A DNA stretch of 64,000 nt from Hydrogenophaga sp. SL48 (GTDB lineage: Bacteria; Pseudomonadota; Gammaproteobacteria; Burkholderiales; Burkholderiaceae_C), in the NCBI RefSeq assembly GCF_021729865.1, contig NZ_CP063400.1, positions 3,410,001 to 3,474,000 on the forward strand. Reading direction: 5' to 3'. Made by a program: the position numbers and the translations under genes. This document shows positions 16,978 through 26,895 of this stretch, piece by piece. Position 1 is the first letter of the stretch. Each line of letters begins with the position of its first letter. The notes below the pieces were generated by a model. That model was given only the letters and a program-made list of their open reading frames with translations. It did not search any database and was not told the DNA's origin.

Positions 16978-17955
16978 ATGAAAAAGCTAATCACCCTGGC
17001 CACAGCTGTAGCGCTGGGCATCGCAACAACATTGGCAAGCGCGGAGGACAACTTCCCAAGCAAGCCGGTCAAAATCATTGTTCCCTTTGCACCTGGGGGT
17101 GCGAGCGACGCCATCGCACGGCCTCTGGCACTGGCCATGAGCCAAATCCTCGGTCAACCGGTCGTGGTCGAGAACAAGCCCGGCGCAGCTGGCAACATCG
17201 CGCTGACCCATGTCGTGCGCTCGGCTGCGGACGGTTACACGCTTCTGCTCGGAAACATTTCCACGAACGCAATGAACCAGACCAGTTATGCAGACCGACT
17301 TCAGGTGGTGCCGAGCAAAGAGTTGACTGCCTTCGGGCTGATAGGACTGACACCGTCGGTACTGGTTGCAAGTACGAACTTTGCACCTAAGACTGGGCGA
17401 GAGTTCCTAGCCTTCTCCAAGGCCAATCCGGAGAGAGTGACCTATTGGTTGCCAGGTGTTGCCAGCGGCCCTCATTTCGATATGGTGGAACTCGAACGAT
17501 TTGCCGGCATCAAGATGCTCGCTGTACCCTTCAGTGGGGGAGCAGGCCCCGGCTTCGCGGCGCTGATTGGCGGGCAAATCGACTTGGGATTGGTCAATCT
17601 GGGAGGTGCACTGCCATTGGTCACCAGCGGCAAACTTCGCGCTTATGCGGTTTCCACACCCCACCGTCTTCCCGAGCTTCCCGATGTCCCTACGGCTGCC
17701 GAAGCGGGATTGGGGAATCTGACGAGTTCCTGGCAAGCGCTTTTTGTGCCGTCGGAAACACCTGCTCAAGTCGTCAGAAAGCTCCACAAGGCCTTGAATG
17801 ACTCCCTCAAGCGTGACGACGTCAAGGAGGCCTTGGCCAAATCCTCCACCATCATCACCCCCAGTAAATCACCAGACGATGCACAGGCATGGGTCGTCGG
17901 AGAGACCGAGCGTTGGGCAAAAATCATCACTGCCTCCGGAGTCAAGCCTCAATGA
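16978..17955 (+). CDS. Bug-family (TctC) periplasmic solute-binding protein
   Basis: 325 aa with a signal peptide (MKKLITLATAVALGIATTLASA) and then the Bug signature FPSKPVKIIVPFAPGGASDAIARPLA. GAAGNIALTHVVRSAADGYTLLLG is further typical sequence. Bug proteins bind carboxylates or small aromatics and are hugely expanded in Burkholderiales, often without a linked TctAB transporter; none is seen here. It may serve the pathway as an uptake or sensing component. AGGAGACGAC precedes the ATG. Confidence 0.92.
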   Translation: MKKLITLATAVALGIATTLASAEDNFPSKPVKIIVPFAPGGASDAIARPLALAMSQILGQPVVVENKPGAAGNIALTHVVRSAADGYTLLLGNISTNAMNQTSYADRLQVVPSKELTAFGLIGLTPSVLVASTNFAPKTGREFLAFSKANPERVTYWLPGVASGPHFDMVELERFAGIKMLAVPFSGGAGPGFAALIGGQIDLGLVNLGGALPLVTSGKLRAYAVSTPHRLPELPDVPTAAEAGLGNLTSSWQALFVPSETPAQVVRKLHKALNDSLKRDDVKEALAKSSTIITPSKSPDDAQAWVVGETERWAKIITASGVKPQ

Positions 17956-17989
17956 CGACACACGGCCAAGAGCCCGAACAATACTGACC

Positions 17990-18514
17990 ATGAAATCTCG
18001 ACTCAAACTTCCTGAGCCGAGTCTTTTGACTCCGGCTCAGCAACTGGTTTTCGAGGACATCGTTCGTACCCGAGGCAATGTCGAAGGTCCGTTCTTGGCT
18101 TGGCTGCTCAGCCCTGGTTTGGCGGACCCAGCTCAAAAGCTAGGGGCCTTCTGTCGGTTCGGTACGAACTTGTCACATGTAGAGACTGAACTACTCATCC
18201 TGTACGTTGCCGCTCACTATGCATGTACTGCAGAGCAACAAATTCACGAGCCGATAGCGCAGAAAGCTGGCCTTTCAAGCGAGGTAATTGCAGCTATTCG
18301 AACCGGCGGAGTGCCGCCCTTGGCAACGTCACGGCAGCGATTGCTTGCAGATGTGACCATCGAACTACTGGACACAAAGACGCTGCAAGAGACCACCTAC
18401 TCCAAAGCATCTTCTCAGTTGGGAGAGGTAACTCTGGTGGAGGTTGTCGGTGTCATCGGGTACTACGCGATGGTCGCATACACACTCAATGCGTTCTCAT
18501 TTAGTGTGTCTTGA
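17990..18514 (+). CDS. carboxymuconolactone decarboxylase (CMD)/AhpD-like protein
   Basis: 174 aa. The segment LSHVETELLILYVAAHYACTAEQQIHEPIAQKAGLSSEVIAAI is the CMD-family core helix pair with the Glu/His pattern of AhpD-like proteins but without a clear CxxC pair. Family members are decarboxylases, hydratases or thiol peroxidase partners; several unrelated catabolic operons carry one. It is the last gene of the plus operon and converges on ilvD with 291 bp between. That gap holds only a weak 7-bp hairpin (18529-18554). Confidence 0.78.
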   Translation: MKSRLKLPEPSLLTPAQQLVFEDIVRTRGNVEGPFLAWLLSPGLADPAQKLGAFCRFGTNLSHVETELLILYVAAHYACTAEQQIHEPIAQKAGLSSEVIAAIRTGGVPPLATSRQRLLADVTIELLDTKTLQETTYSKASSQLGEVTLVEVVGVIGYYAMVAYTLNAFSFSVS

Positions 18515-18805
18515 GAAGACTCATTCGGTGTTGCGAACTGACCTCTGCGCAACATCGTCTAAAGAGCTGAGCACAGCACCTGACCAAAAGCGTCCGCAGG
18601 TAACGCTCAAGCGCAAGTAAATTGAACGTCTCGCTGCCGAGCCTGAGGCAGTATGTCGGTGGTCCCCTTGAATTTTTGGGCTCCACCTGGCGGCCCTTCA
18701 TGTGATTGAGCTCGATGCTCAAGTCCTCTTTCTCGGTCCGGTCCAGGTGGCACTTCAGCACGCGCTCATGCGAGCAAGTGCAGCCGACCCCATGAGTTGG
18801 CTCGG

Positions 18806-20482
18806 TCAATCCCCATCCAGAACTGCGCCGGTGCTGGCACTTGAGGCATTCCTCGCAAACTTGGACAGTACCCCCCTCTTGTACCGTGGTTCGGGCTGCT
18901 TCCAGTTGGCCCTTCGCTCGCGCAGCTCAGTGTCAGAAACATGCAACTGCAGAGTCAAGGTGTGCGCATTGATGGTTATCGAATCACCCTCTTGGACAAG
19001 CGCTATGGCTCCGCCCTCATAGGCCTCGGGCGCAACGTGTCCAACCACCATTCCCCAAGTCCCGCCTGAAAAGCGGCCATCGGTGATGAGACCCACAGTT
19101 TCGCCGAGTCCCTGTCCGATGAGTGCACTGGTGGGAGCAAGCATCTCAGGCATGCCTGGGCCGCCCTTTGGACCCAGGTACCGAAGAACCATGACGTCAC
19201 CTGGATTGATGTTCTTGGCCATGATGGATGCAAGTGCAGCTTGCTCATCATCAAACACCCTTGCTGGTCCAGTAATCACTGGATTCTTCAATCCCGAAAT
19301 CTTCGCCACGCTTCCCTCCGGTGACAGATTGCCGCGCAAGATGGCCAAGTGCCCCTCTGCGTACATCGGATTGGCGATTGGACGAATGACGTCTTGGTCA
19401 GACCGAAGAGGCGGGATGTTGGCAAGGTTCTCTGCCACTGTTTTCCCAGTGATGGTTATGCAGTCCCCGTTGAGCAACCCGGCATCAAGCAACACTTTCA
19501 TCACGGCTGGGATACCCCCCGCCGTGTGCAAATCAACAGCCAAAAATCTCCCGCTGGGCTTGAGGTCACAAAGCACAGGAATCTTCTTCCGCATGCGCTC
19601 GAAGTCATCGATGGACCACTCAACTTGAGCCGCGTGGGCGATTGCCAGAAAATGAAGAACAGCGTTGGTGGAGCCACCTGTGGCCATGATGACTGCAACC
19701 GCGTTTTCTATGCTTTTACGGGTAACGATGTCTCTCGGCTTGAGGTCACGTTTCACCGCTTCGACCAACGTTTTTGCTGCAAGTTTTGTCGCCTCAACAA
19801 TCTCGTCGTGCACATTCGCCATGGTCGAGCTGTAGGGCATGCTGACCCCCAGAGCTTCAAAAGCTGAGGACATGGTGTTGGCGGTGTACATACCACCACA
19901 CGAACCACTTCCGGGGATTGCACGACGTTCGATTTGACAGAAGTCCTCCTCCGTCATCTTCCCGGCTGTGAACTGACCCACGGCCTCAAACACGCTGACA
20001 ATGTTCAAGTCTTCCCCCTTGTACTTGCCAGGGAGAATCGTTCCACCGTAGACATAGATTGCTGGCACGTTTGCCCTGAGCATCCCCATCAGTCCACCCG
20101 GCATGTTCTTGTCACATCCGCCGATGACAAGCACTCCATCCATCCACTGTCCACCGACACAAGTCTCCACACAGTCGGAAATTACTTCGCGCGAGACCAG
20201 TGAGTACTTCATCCCTTCGGTCCCCATCGCCATACCGTCGCTGATGGTCGGTGTGCCGAAGACCTGCGGATTTGCGTTGCAGGCAATCAGCGCATTGATG
20301 GCCGCATCCGCGAGCTTTTGGAGCCCGGAGTTGCAGGGGGTAATGGTCGAGTGGCCGTTGGCCACACCAATCATTGGTTTGCCGAAGTCACTTGATGTGT
20401 ACCCCATGGCGTAGTACATCGAACGGTTGGGGGCCCGTGCAATGCCCTCGGTGATGTTTTTGGAGCGACGGTTAATGTTCAT
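18806..20482 (-). CDS. ilvD: dihydroxy-acid dehydratase-type enzyme
   Basis: 558 aa IlvD/Edd family. Fe-S ligand motifs [10 protein letters not shown] and [16 protein letters not shown] are present, as are PCNSGLQKL and [14 protein letters not shown]. Length and motifs match the short-form IlvD that dehydrates 2,3-dihydroxy acids for valine/isoleucine synthesis. Its place as last gene of a catabolic operon, directly behind a DMT exporter, suggests a duplicated copy serving a pathway dihydroxy or sugar-like acid. Start ATG 20482 has AGAGG upstream and overlaps the DMT gene by 11 bp. Confidence 0.88.
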   Translation of the reverse strand: MNINRRSKNITEGIARAPNRSMYYAMGYTSSDFGKPMIGVANGHSTITPCNSGLQKLADAAINALIACNANPQVFGTPTISDGMAMGTEGMKYSLVSREVISDCVETCVGGQWMDGVLVIGGCDKNMPGGLMGMLRANVPAIYVYGGTILPGKYKGEDLNIVSVFEAVGQFTAGKMTEEDFCQIERRAIPGSGSCGGMYTANTMSSAFEALGVSMPYSSTMANVHDEIVEATKLAAKTLVEAVKRDLKPRDIVTRKSIENAVAVIMATGGSTNAVLHFLAIAHAAQVEWSIDDFERMRKKIPVLCDLKPSGRFLAVDLHTAGGIPAVMKVLLDAGLLNGDCITITGKTVAENLANIPPLRSDQDVIRPIANPMYAEGHLAILRGNLSPEGSVAKISGLKNPVITGPARVFDDEQAALASIMAKNINPGDVMVLRYLGPKGGPGMPEMLAPTSALIGQGLGETVGLITDGRFSGGTWGMVVGHVAPEAYEGGAIALVQEGDSITINAHTLTLQLHVSDTELRERRANWKQPEPRYKRGVLSKFARNASSASTGAVLDGD

Positions 20483-21377
20483 GAGATGACCTCTTTGTCG
20501 TTGCGATGTAGACGCTTGGCAAGATGAGTGAAGCGCCAAGGGCGTGAAACCACTGGGGGGCCTCATTGAGGAACCACCAAGCTGTGAAAGCAGCGTAGAT
20601 GGGGCTTAGATACATCACCACACCCGCCTTCGAAGCACCCAACTCACGCACCATCAATGTGTAGGCTTGATACGAGAGGAAGCCAGGGAGAATCCCGGCG
20701 AGCGCCACCAGGATGATGGCTTTGGCAGACAGGGGCGGCGGCGGCACCAAGAAGTACTCAAGGAGGGTGAAAGGAAATAGAACGACCAGTCCTCCAAGAG
20801 TGATACACCAGAGGCGCGATTGAGATGAGAGCTCTGAAGGCCAACGCTGCTGAAGCACCGTATAGGCCACCCACGAAACTGCAGCAACCAAAATCCAGAT
20901 ATCACCCCATGCAAAACGAACGAGAAGCAGGTTGAGCGGGTTGCCTTGACCAATCACGACCAACACACCGAGCAGTGCCATTGCAAGTGAAGCCTGTTGC
21001 GCTCCGCTCGAACTCTCTTTGAGAACCCATTTGCTCATGAGAGCTATCCCCACGGGAGTTGCTGCGTATATCAATCCGATGTTGGTCGCCGATGTCCCCT
21101 GTGCGCCGATATACACAAAAGCGCCACAGACCCACATGCCGAGGCCGCCAAGAATCAACATCCGCCGCCATTCGGTCTTCCATGCAGCATGGATGCTCGC
21201 TCTGTCGGTCCATACGAACGGAAGCAGCAGCAGAAAGACCAGCAGCCATCTACCAAGCGCCAAAGTGTGTGGTGAAACCACCCCTGAAGCAGCTCGAGCG
21301 ATGATGTAGTTTGAAGACCATATAGCTGGAGTCACCCATAGCAACGCCAAGGCAAGTCGATGCTGGGAGGGTCCCAT
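20472..21377 (-). CDS. EamA/DMT-family inner-membrane transporter
   Basis: 301 aa with about ten hydrophobic helices arranged as two EamA repeats (for example [21 protein letters not shown] and [20 protein letters not shown]). RhaT/YdcZ-like exporters of this type move metabolites or amino acids. ATG 21377 (MGPSQHRL) lacks a good ribosome binding site; a GTG at 21464 would add a non-membrane stretch and is less likely. Its 3' end overlaps the ilvD start, so the two are translationally coupled. Confidence 0.85.
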   Translation of the reverse strand: MGPSQHRLALALLWVTPAIWSSNYIIARAASGVVSPHTLALGRWLLVFLLLLPFVWTDRASIHAAWKTEWRRMLILGGLGMWVCGAFVYIGAQGTSATNIGLIYAATPVGIALMSKWVLKESSSGAQQASLAMALLGVLVVIGQGNPLNLLLVRFAWGDIWILVAAVSWVAYTVLQQRWPSELSSQSRLWCITLGGLVVLFPFTLLEYFLVPPPPLSAKAIILVALAGILPGFLSYQAYTLMVRELGASKAGVVMYLSPIYAAFTAWWFLNEAPQWFHALGASLILPSVYIATTKRSSHEH

Positions 21378-21507
21378 AGGAGGTCGCCGGCACTGCAAGT
21401 AGGTGGGGAAGACAACAGCAACGCACGGCTTCGCACAGGAAGGCTGGGCGCAGACTACAAACACTCCATCGCGCGATTCACGAGGAGTGCAAGAGTGGTC
21501 TAGCTCG

Positions 21508-22194
21508 TTACCACGGCACGTTCACAGCATGCGTTTTCCGGTTTTCTGCGATGAACAGAGAAGGTAGGAAGCGCGAAAGGAACGTGAACTCGTTGTAGCA
21601 ATGCTGCAGCAAGGCGATGCCCAGTGCATCAGGCACTATTTCTTCAACTTCTTGAGCTGACTTTCCAATTGAAGGTAGGTCCTGGCCGAGATAGAAGTGA
21701 CTTCTCAGAGCGCACCCCCATGGGGTATCTCGAGTGATGTGCAGCAGTCGACCTCCAAGAATTCTGTCATCTGGAAGACGTGGAGCCTCCCAGCTCATAC
21801 CGACACGACCACACACGGAGCCCGTCACGCGCCCATCCTTGCGTGCTGCAGCGTACGCCGACGCATCGAAAAACTCGTCGTTTGAGCGGAACTGAATGAG
21901 CAGCTTTTCTGCGGGCAATCCAGTGAAGTACTCCTCCACTTTGTGAATTGAACCGACGTGCGTATCCGTGCTCCCACCAATCCAGTCGCTGAACACATGG
22001 TCCACTGGATGCCACCAGACATACTGCTGAGTATCTGGACGTGACCGGAACCACCACTCAAACATTTCACCGGTACACCCGTGCAAGTCTGTGCGACATG
22101 CAACGTGTAAAACACCATCGGGCAATCGCTCATATCCCGTCTCAAGCGGCATTGGCGTCGGGTCCAGCAATCGGTTCACTTCGTTGAGTTGCAT
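21508..22194 (-). CDS. PhlG-like (DAPG hydrolase family) C-C bond hydrolase
   Basis: 228 aa. The block GEMFEWWFRSRPDTQQYVWWHPVDHVFSDW recalls the metal-site region of 2,4-diacetylphloroglucinol hydrolase (PhlG), with His residues in WHPVDH and acidic residues later (VEEYF, EEIVPDALG). PhlG is a zinc enzyme cleaving a C-C bond between ring and acetyl group. The strong AGGAGATAG before ATG 22194 fixes the start. It sits between the Liv transporter genes and the DMT gene. Family recognition is from the WWF/HP.DH pattern; substrate is unknown. Confidence 0.68.
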   Translation of the reverse strand: MQLNEVNRLLDPTPMPLETGYERLPDGVLHVACRTDLHGCTGEMFEWWFRSRPDTQQYVWWHPVDHVFSDWIGGSTDTHVGSIHKVEEYFTGLPAEKLLIQFRSNDEFFDASAYAAARKDGRVTGSVCGRVGMSWEAPRLPDDRILGGRLLHITRDTPWGCALRSHFYLGQDLPSIGKSAQEVEEIVPDALGIALLQHCYNEFTFLSRFLPSLFIAENRKTHAVNVPW

Positions 22195-22207
22195 ATCTAT
22201 CTCCTTG

Positions 22208-23773
22208 TTAATCTGCTGTACCAATGTAGAGATGCCTCAGGCGCGGGTCTTCCCGAATCGCCTTGGCTGTCCCAGAAAGTGCGAAGTGCCCATGCTCCAT
22301 CACATGAACATCGTCTGCGAGCTCCAACGCTCGCTCGACATCTTGCTCAACAATCAGCATGGTCAATCCCGCTTGGCGAAGCTCAAAGAGAGCTTCATAA
22401 AGTCGGTCCATCATGATGGGAGCCAACCCGAGGCTGATTTCATCAAACAGGACCATGCGAGGGCGTGACATCAGAGCGCGACCAATGGCCAACATCTGTT
22501 GCTGCCCGCCCGACATGGACGTTCCCCCGTTCAGGCGCATCTTCTTCAGGTCAGGAAAGAGCGTGTAAACACGTTCCAAGCGCTCTGCCCGGTCGTGTGC
22601 AGCGACACTGCGTGCGGGGAGCAACAAGTTTTCTTCAACAGTCAGCGGAGCGAAGATGCGCCGCCCCTCCATGCATTGAGCCAATCCCAGGCGAGCAAAT
22701 TTGTGAGACGGGGCACCAGTGACATCAACGCCATCAACCAAAATCTGCCCCTCCGTGGGACGTATGGTTCCGCTGATGACGTGAGACAACGTGGTTTTGC
22801 CAGCACCGTTGGTTCCGAGAATCGCGACCACCTGACCAGGACGAACCTGAAGGTCAATACCGTTCAAGACTCGCGCCTGTCCATATCCCGCATGCACGCC
22901 ACGTAACTCAAGAATTGGCTGTGTTGCCGCACCCGCTTCCATGCCGGTTGCTCCAACGAGCCCCGAAACAGCGCCCGCATGCGATGGCTTAGATGCGCCT
23001 AGACCTCCCGAATCCTTGCTTATGGGCTGCGCCGGCTTTTTGTCACTATGAGCAGTCCCCAAGTACACAGCGGCAACCTCGTCACTGGCCATTACCTCCG
23101 ACGTCGCACCCTCTGCAAATTTCTTGCCAAAGTTGATGACAAGAAGTCGCTCGCAGCACTCGCGAACCACACGCAGGACGTGCTCAATGATGATGATTCC
23201 ATCAACATCATGTCGCAGCGACTTAATCAACTCAATGAGCTCGCTCACCTCAGAGTCGACCAGGCCAGCCCCAACTTCATCAAGCAGTAGAAGCTTGGGC
23301 TCGAGTGCCAAGGCGCGTGCGACCTCAAGCCGCTTGCGACGCAGCAAAGGCATGTCCCGCCCGTTGAGGTCGGCCACATCGGCAAGGCCACATCTTTCCA
23401 GGATTGCGTTGCAAGCCTGGTGAGCCTTGGCACCCGCTTCGAATGGGTGCAATGAAAAACGGGCAGCCAGAAGGTTCTCGCGGACGGTCATGTCGAGGAA
23501 CGGTCGTGGTATCTGGTATGTGCGGCCGATGCCTAGCCGAGCCCGGTGGGAGGCAGATAGCTCCGTCACATCCTCGCCATTGAAAACGATGCGACCTTGG
23601 CTCGGCGTCAGCGCGCCGCCCAGCAAACCAATCAGGGTCGACTTTCCCGCTCCATTGGGACCAATGATTCCCATGACTTGACCTCGGCCAAGCTCGAGCG
23701 ATACGTTGTCTGTCGCAACAACGCCTCCGTACTTTTTGACCAAGCCTTCAGCAACGATAAGGGGGCCGTTCAT
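22208..23773 (-). CDS. fused LivG-LivF ABC importer ATPase
   Basis: 521 aa holding two ABC ATPase domains in one chain. Domain 1 (residues ~5-250) is LivG-like: GPNGAGKST Walker A, LLLLDEVGAGL Walker B, and a weakened signature (PLLRRKRLEVARAL where LSYGQQRRLEIARAL is usual). After a linker at ~250-285 comes domain 2 (to the end), which is LivF-like: GTNGAGKTT, SMSGGQQQMLAIGRAL, MVLFDEISLGLAP. The pair energises branched-chain amino acid or aromatic acid uptake. Its ATG overlaps the livM stop by four bases. Livs are normally two genes; the fusion is uncommon. Confidence 0.93.
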   Translation of the reverse strand: MNGPLIVAEGLVKKYGGVVATDNVSLELGRGQVMGIIGPNGAGKSTLIGLLGGALTPSQGRIVFNGEDVTELSASHRARLGIGRTYQIPRPFLDMTVRENLLAARFSLHPFEAGAKAHQACNAILERCGLADVADLNGRDMPLLRRKRLEVARALALEPKLLLLDEVGAGLVDSEVSELIELIKSLRHDVDGIIIIEHVLRVVRECCERLLVINFGKKFAEGATSEVMASDEVAAVYLGTAHSDKKPAQPISKDSGGLGASKPSHAGAVSGLVGATGMEAGAATQPILELRGVHAGYGQARVLNGIDLQVRPGQVVAILGTNGAGKTTLSHVISGTIRPTEGQILVDGVDVTGAPSHKFARLGLAQCMEGRRIFAPLTVEENLLLPARSVAAHDRAERLERVYTLFPDLKKMRLNGGTSMSGGQQQMLAIGRALMSRPRMVLFDEISLGLAPIMMDRLYEALFELRQAGLTMLIVEQDVERALELADDVHVMEHGHFALSGTAKAIREDPRLRHLYIGTAD

Positions 23774-24747
23774 TGTGTGCCTCCGAGTGCACGTTGACGT
23801 CGTTGGAACAACCCAACGAGTCCCTTGGGTGCAAAGCGAATCACGACAATCAGAATGAGACCCGTGATGGCCAGATGCAAGGCAGGGTAATCAGCCAAAA
23901 GTTCCGAGAGCAACACAACAAACAGAGCGCCCACTATGGGGCCCGCTCGCAGTCCCTGACCTCCGATGATGACGATGGAGAGTACGTTGACTGTCCACTG
24001 GATACCGAACATGCCGTAGGGCTCAACAGCCCCCACCTTGAGGCCCTGAAGCGCGCCTGCCATACCCATCAGGAAGCTGGCTACCAGGAAGGCGATGAGC
24101 TTGATTCGAAATGGACGAACCCCGATTTGCGCTGCAGCATCTTCGTCATCACGCACAGCCCTGAGCAGTATCGAGAAGCGGGAGCTGGTGGCAGCTGTCA
24201 TCGCCAGGGATGTCACTGCAAAAATGGCCAGCGCAATCCAGAACAAGTCGAGCAATCCTGGTGGGTCAACACTCAGGAACAAACCAGAGGCTCCACCAAA
24301 CCCGCTGTAGTTCACCATGAACATGCGCAGCGCCTCTGCAAGTGCCAGCGTTCCCACCGTGAAGTAGAGCCCGCGAAGACGGAAAACCGCTCGCGACACG
24401 GTCAACGCAAGCAATGCCGCTGCCATGCCGGCGGCGGGTATCGCGAGATAGAAAGGGACACCGACTTTGTTCATCAAGCCAGTGAGTGCGTAGGCACCGA
24501 TGCCGACGAACGATGCAGTCCCCAAGGAAACCAGCCCGCCATAGCCTGCGAGCAGGTTCCATGCTTCGGCCAAGGTGATGAGCAAGAGCAGCCTGAAGCC
24601 AATTTCCAGCGCATAGTCCGACATCGCCGGAGCGCTGACCGCAAGTGCGACCAGGCATGCTGGCAAAAATAGGTACGCAGAAAGACGAGACATTTTTGCC
24701 AGTTCAAACGATGAAGGTGTTGGTTCGTGATTTGAGACGAGCATCAC
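23770..24747 (-). CDS. LivM-type ABC importer permease
   Basis: 325 aa with multiple membrane helices. LivM landmarks include LITLAEAWNLLAGYGGLVSLGTASFVGIGAYA and GLRAGPIVGALFVVLLSE, followed by the C-terminal LILIVVIRFAPKGLVG. It overlaps both neighbours by four bases (ATGA), so the operon is tightly coupled. The partner is LivH at 24744-25619. Confidence 0.93.
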   Translation of the reverse strand: MMLVSNHEPTPSSFELAKMSRLSAYLFLPACLVALAVSAPAMSDYALEIGFRLLLLITLAEAWNLLAGYGGLVSLGTASFVGIGAYALTGLMNKVGVPFYLAIPAAGMAAALLALTVSRAVFRLRGLYFTVGTLALAEALRMFMVNYSGFGGASGLFLSVDPPGLLDLFWIALAIFAVTSLAMTAATSSRFSILLRAVRDDEDAAAQIGVRPFRIKLIAFLVASFLMGMAGALQGLKVGAVEPYGMFGIQWTVNVLSIVIIGGQGLRAGPIVGALFVVLLSELLADYPALHLAITGLILIVVIRFAPKGLVGLFQRRQRALGGTQ

Positions 24748-25619
24748 CGACCTCCCGACATTGAAATACCCTGCGGCCGAAGAGCCAATGCCAGCAGGAA
24801 CAACACGAGACCGACCAGGTCGCGATAGCCGTCTCCAAAAACCACCGCTCCCAGGCTTTGCAGCAGCCCCATGGCAATACCTGCAATCAATGTCCCGAAA
24901 ATGTTGCCGACACCGCCCAAGACCACCACTGCGAAGCTGATGAGCAGGTAGGTAGCGCCGGTGCTAGGCGTGAATGAGAAGGCTGTTCCGATGAGTACGC
25001 CACCCATCGCCGCACAGGCAGCACCAAGAGCAAAAGTCAACGCGTGCACCCGCTTGACATCCACACCCATCACGGACGCAGCCGTTGCATCGGCTGAACT
25101 CGCCCGGAGTTCACGACCGAAGGCTGTTCTCGTGACGAGCAGGTGAACGCACCCCACCAGAACTACCGAGACAACGAATCCAATCACATAGATTTCTGAA
25201 ACCGTGATGGGACCGATGCTCAAAGGTCGGGCGGCATATGGGGCTTCGATAGCTCTTGTGTCTGCCGAAAAAGCAAGAAGGAGCACGTTCTGCAAGATGA
25301 TGGAAACCCCGAACATGGTCATCATTGGGGCCTCCATGCCCTTGCCCGCCAACGGTGCTATCAACAGCCGCTGGAAGGGCAAGGCAATGGCAGCCATGAT
25401 GGCTCCCACCAGCAGCAAGCCGATGATGGGGTCGATGCCGGCATAGCTCAACAGAAAATAGCTCAGGTACGCACCGCACACCAGGAGCTCGCCATGCGCC
25501 AGGTTGACCAGCCGCATGACACCCAGAGAAATTGAGAGTCCAAGGGCAATCAAGGCCAGGATTCCCCCGAGGAGGAAGCCCGAAGCCAGGCTGCTGACAA
25601 CTACATCGAAATTTGGCAT
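24744..25619 (-). CDS. LivH-type ABC importer permease
   Basis: 291 aa membrane protein with the LivH signature SLGVMRLVNLAHGELLVCGAYLSYFLL and GGVGNIFGTLIAGIAMGLLQSLG. ATG 25619 (MPNFDVVV) has GGAGCGGAC directly upstream and matches family length; a longer frame upstream is not supported. It overlaps the livM start by four bases. Confidence 0.93.
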   Translation of the reverse strand: MPNFDVVVSSLASGFLLGGILALIALGLSISLGVMRLVNLAHGELLVCGAYLSYFLLSYAGIDPIIGLLLVGAIMAAIALPFQRLLIAPLAGKGMEAPMMTMFGVSIILQNVLLLAFSADTRAIEAPYAARPLSIGPITVSEIYVIGFVVSVVLVGCVHLLVTRTAFGRELRASSADATAASVMGVDVKRVHALTFALGAACAAMGGVLIGTAFSFTPSTGATYLLISFAVVVLGGVGNIFGTLIAGIAMGLLQSLGAVVFGDGYRDLVGLVLFLLALALRPQGISMSGGR

Positions 25620-25647
25620 GTCCGCTCCGCTGGTGGCAACAGTCGAC

Positions 25648-26847
25648 TTACTTCGATTCAGGGAGAGGGAACAACAACTTGCCGTTCGCGCGGTCTTTCG
25701 GCCACACAACAACTGCCTTGCCGTTTTGCCACTGCATCACTGTCACAGGAATGGCCGAGGTGTTGAAAGAATCGAATTTCACCGGACCAATGACGTAGCT
25801 TTTGTTGGTCTTGGCGATGGCTGCGTTGATTTTTTCGCGGTCGGTTGTACCTGCTGCAGCAATGGCATCCAAGAGAACCTGAGCAGCTGCGTGAGAGTCA
25901 GCAATGTGCTGGCTTTGGGTCTGCTTGGTTTCAGACTCGAAGCGCTTTGCCAAGTCAGCTGCACCCGGATAGGGGAAGCTGGGGTCCCAGTAGCCACCGA
26001 CAAGGACTCCATTTGCGAGTTTGCCGGTGGCCTGCGCGAAGAACTCAGGCTCTGCTCCCTTTTCCATCACCAGAATTTTGGGCGTGTACCCAGCAGAGGC
26101 CATCTGCTTTCTCATGGCAATTGCTTGAGGCGGAATGGCATCCACGAGCACAACGTCTGCTCCGTTCGACTTCGCTTCAGCAACCATGGAGGTGAACTGT
26201 TGGGAGTCCGTGGGGAACGATGTGTTCTGAACGACCGTATACCCTCCGGCCTTGGCCGTCTCCGGCCAAATCTTCCCCCCAACCAGCGTACCGTCCGGCC
26301 CGTTGTCAGCCAGGACGACAACCTTCTTGTTGGTCTGCAGATTGAGGTCCGACATCATGCGAAAGGGTGCAGTTGCCAGCTCGGTTTCGTCAAAGAACAT
26401 CACCCAGGCGTATTGCCACTTACGCACCGATTTGAACGCTTGCAAAGGGTCGCAGCCTGCCACCAGCGGCACCTTGCGGCGCTCAGCAACCAACGCACCA
26501 GCGTTGACCAGCGCCGGGGTGCACGAGCCCAACATGGCCACAGCCTTGTCTCGGGAAATCAAGGTTTCCGTGTTGCTGGCGGTGACGTTGGGGTCCGTCT
26601 TGTCGTCACGGACAACAAGCTTGACCGTGACTTTCTTGCCATCGACCGTGATACCACCTGCTTTGTTCAGGTCGTTGACCGCCGTCTCGTATCCCCACTT
26701 TTGATAGAGCCCGAAACCAGCCAGGGGGCCGGACAGAGGAATGGACGCGCCGATAACAATTTCGTCCGCAGCCATTGCCGATACTGCAGCACCTACCAAC
26801 ATGCTGATAGAGAGTGCCTTCAATGTGTTCTTGTAGATGGGGTTCAT
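25648..26847 (-). CDS. branched-chain-amino-acid-type ABC substrate-binding protein
   Basis: 399 aa with a signal peptide ending SAMA-ADEIV. The mature start EIVIGASIPLSGPLAGFG is the LivK-like signature; the type I periplasmic-binding fold follows (TETLISRDKAVAMLGS, KKVVVLADNGPDGTLVG). It delivers ligand to LivH/LivM. Given the neighbours, the ligand is more likely an aromatic or alicyclic acid than an amino acid, but sequence alone does not decide. Confidence 0.92.
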   Translation of the reverse strand: MNPIYKNTLKALSISMLVGAAVSAMAADEIVIGASIPLSGPLAGFGLYQKWGYETAVNDLNKAGGITVDGKKVTVKLVVRDDKTDPNVTASNTETLISRDKAVAMLGSCTPALVNAGALVAERRKVPLVAGCDPLQAFKSVRKWQYAWVMFFDETELATAPFRMMSDLNLQTNKKVVVLADNGPDGTLVGGKIWPETAKAGGYTVVQNTSFPTDSQQFTSMVAEAKSNGADVVLVDAIPPQAIAMRKQMASAGYTPKILVMEKGAEPEFFAQATGKLANGVLVGGYWDPSFPYPGAADLAKRFESETKQTQSQHIADSHAAAQVLLDAIAAAGTTDREKINAAIAKTNKSYVIGPVKFDSFNTSAIPVTVMQWQNGKAVVVWPKDRANGKLLFPLPESK

Positions 26848-26895
26848 GTTTGTCTCCTGCCGTAGTTGATGTGTGAACGGATGGGTGGTTACTCT

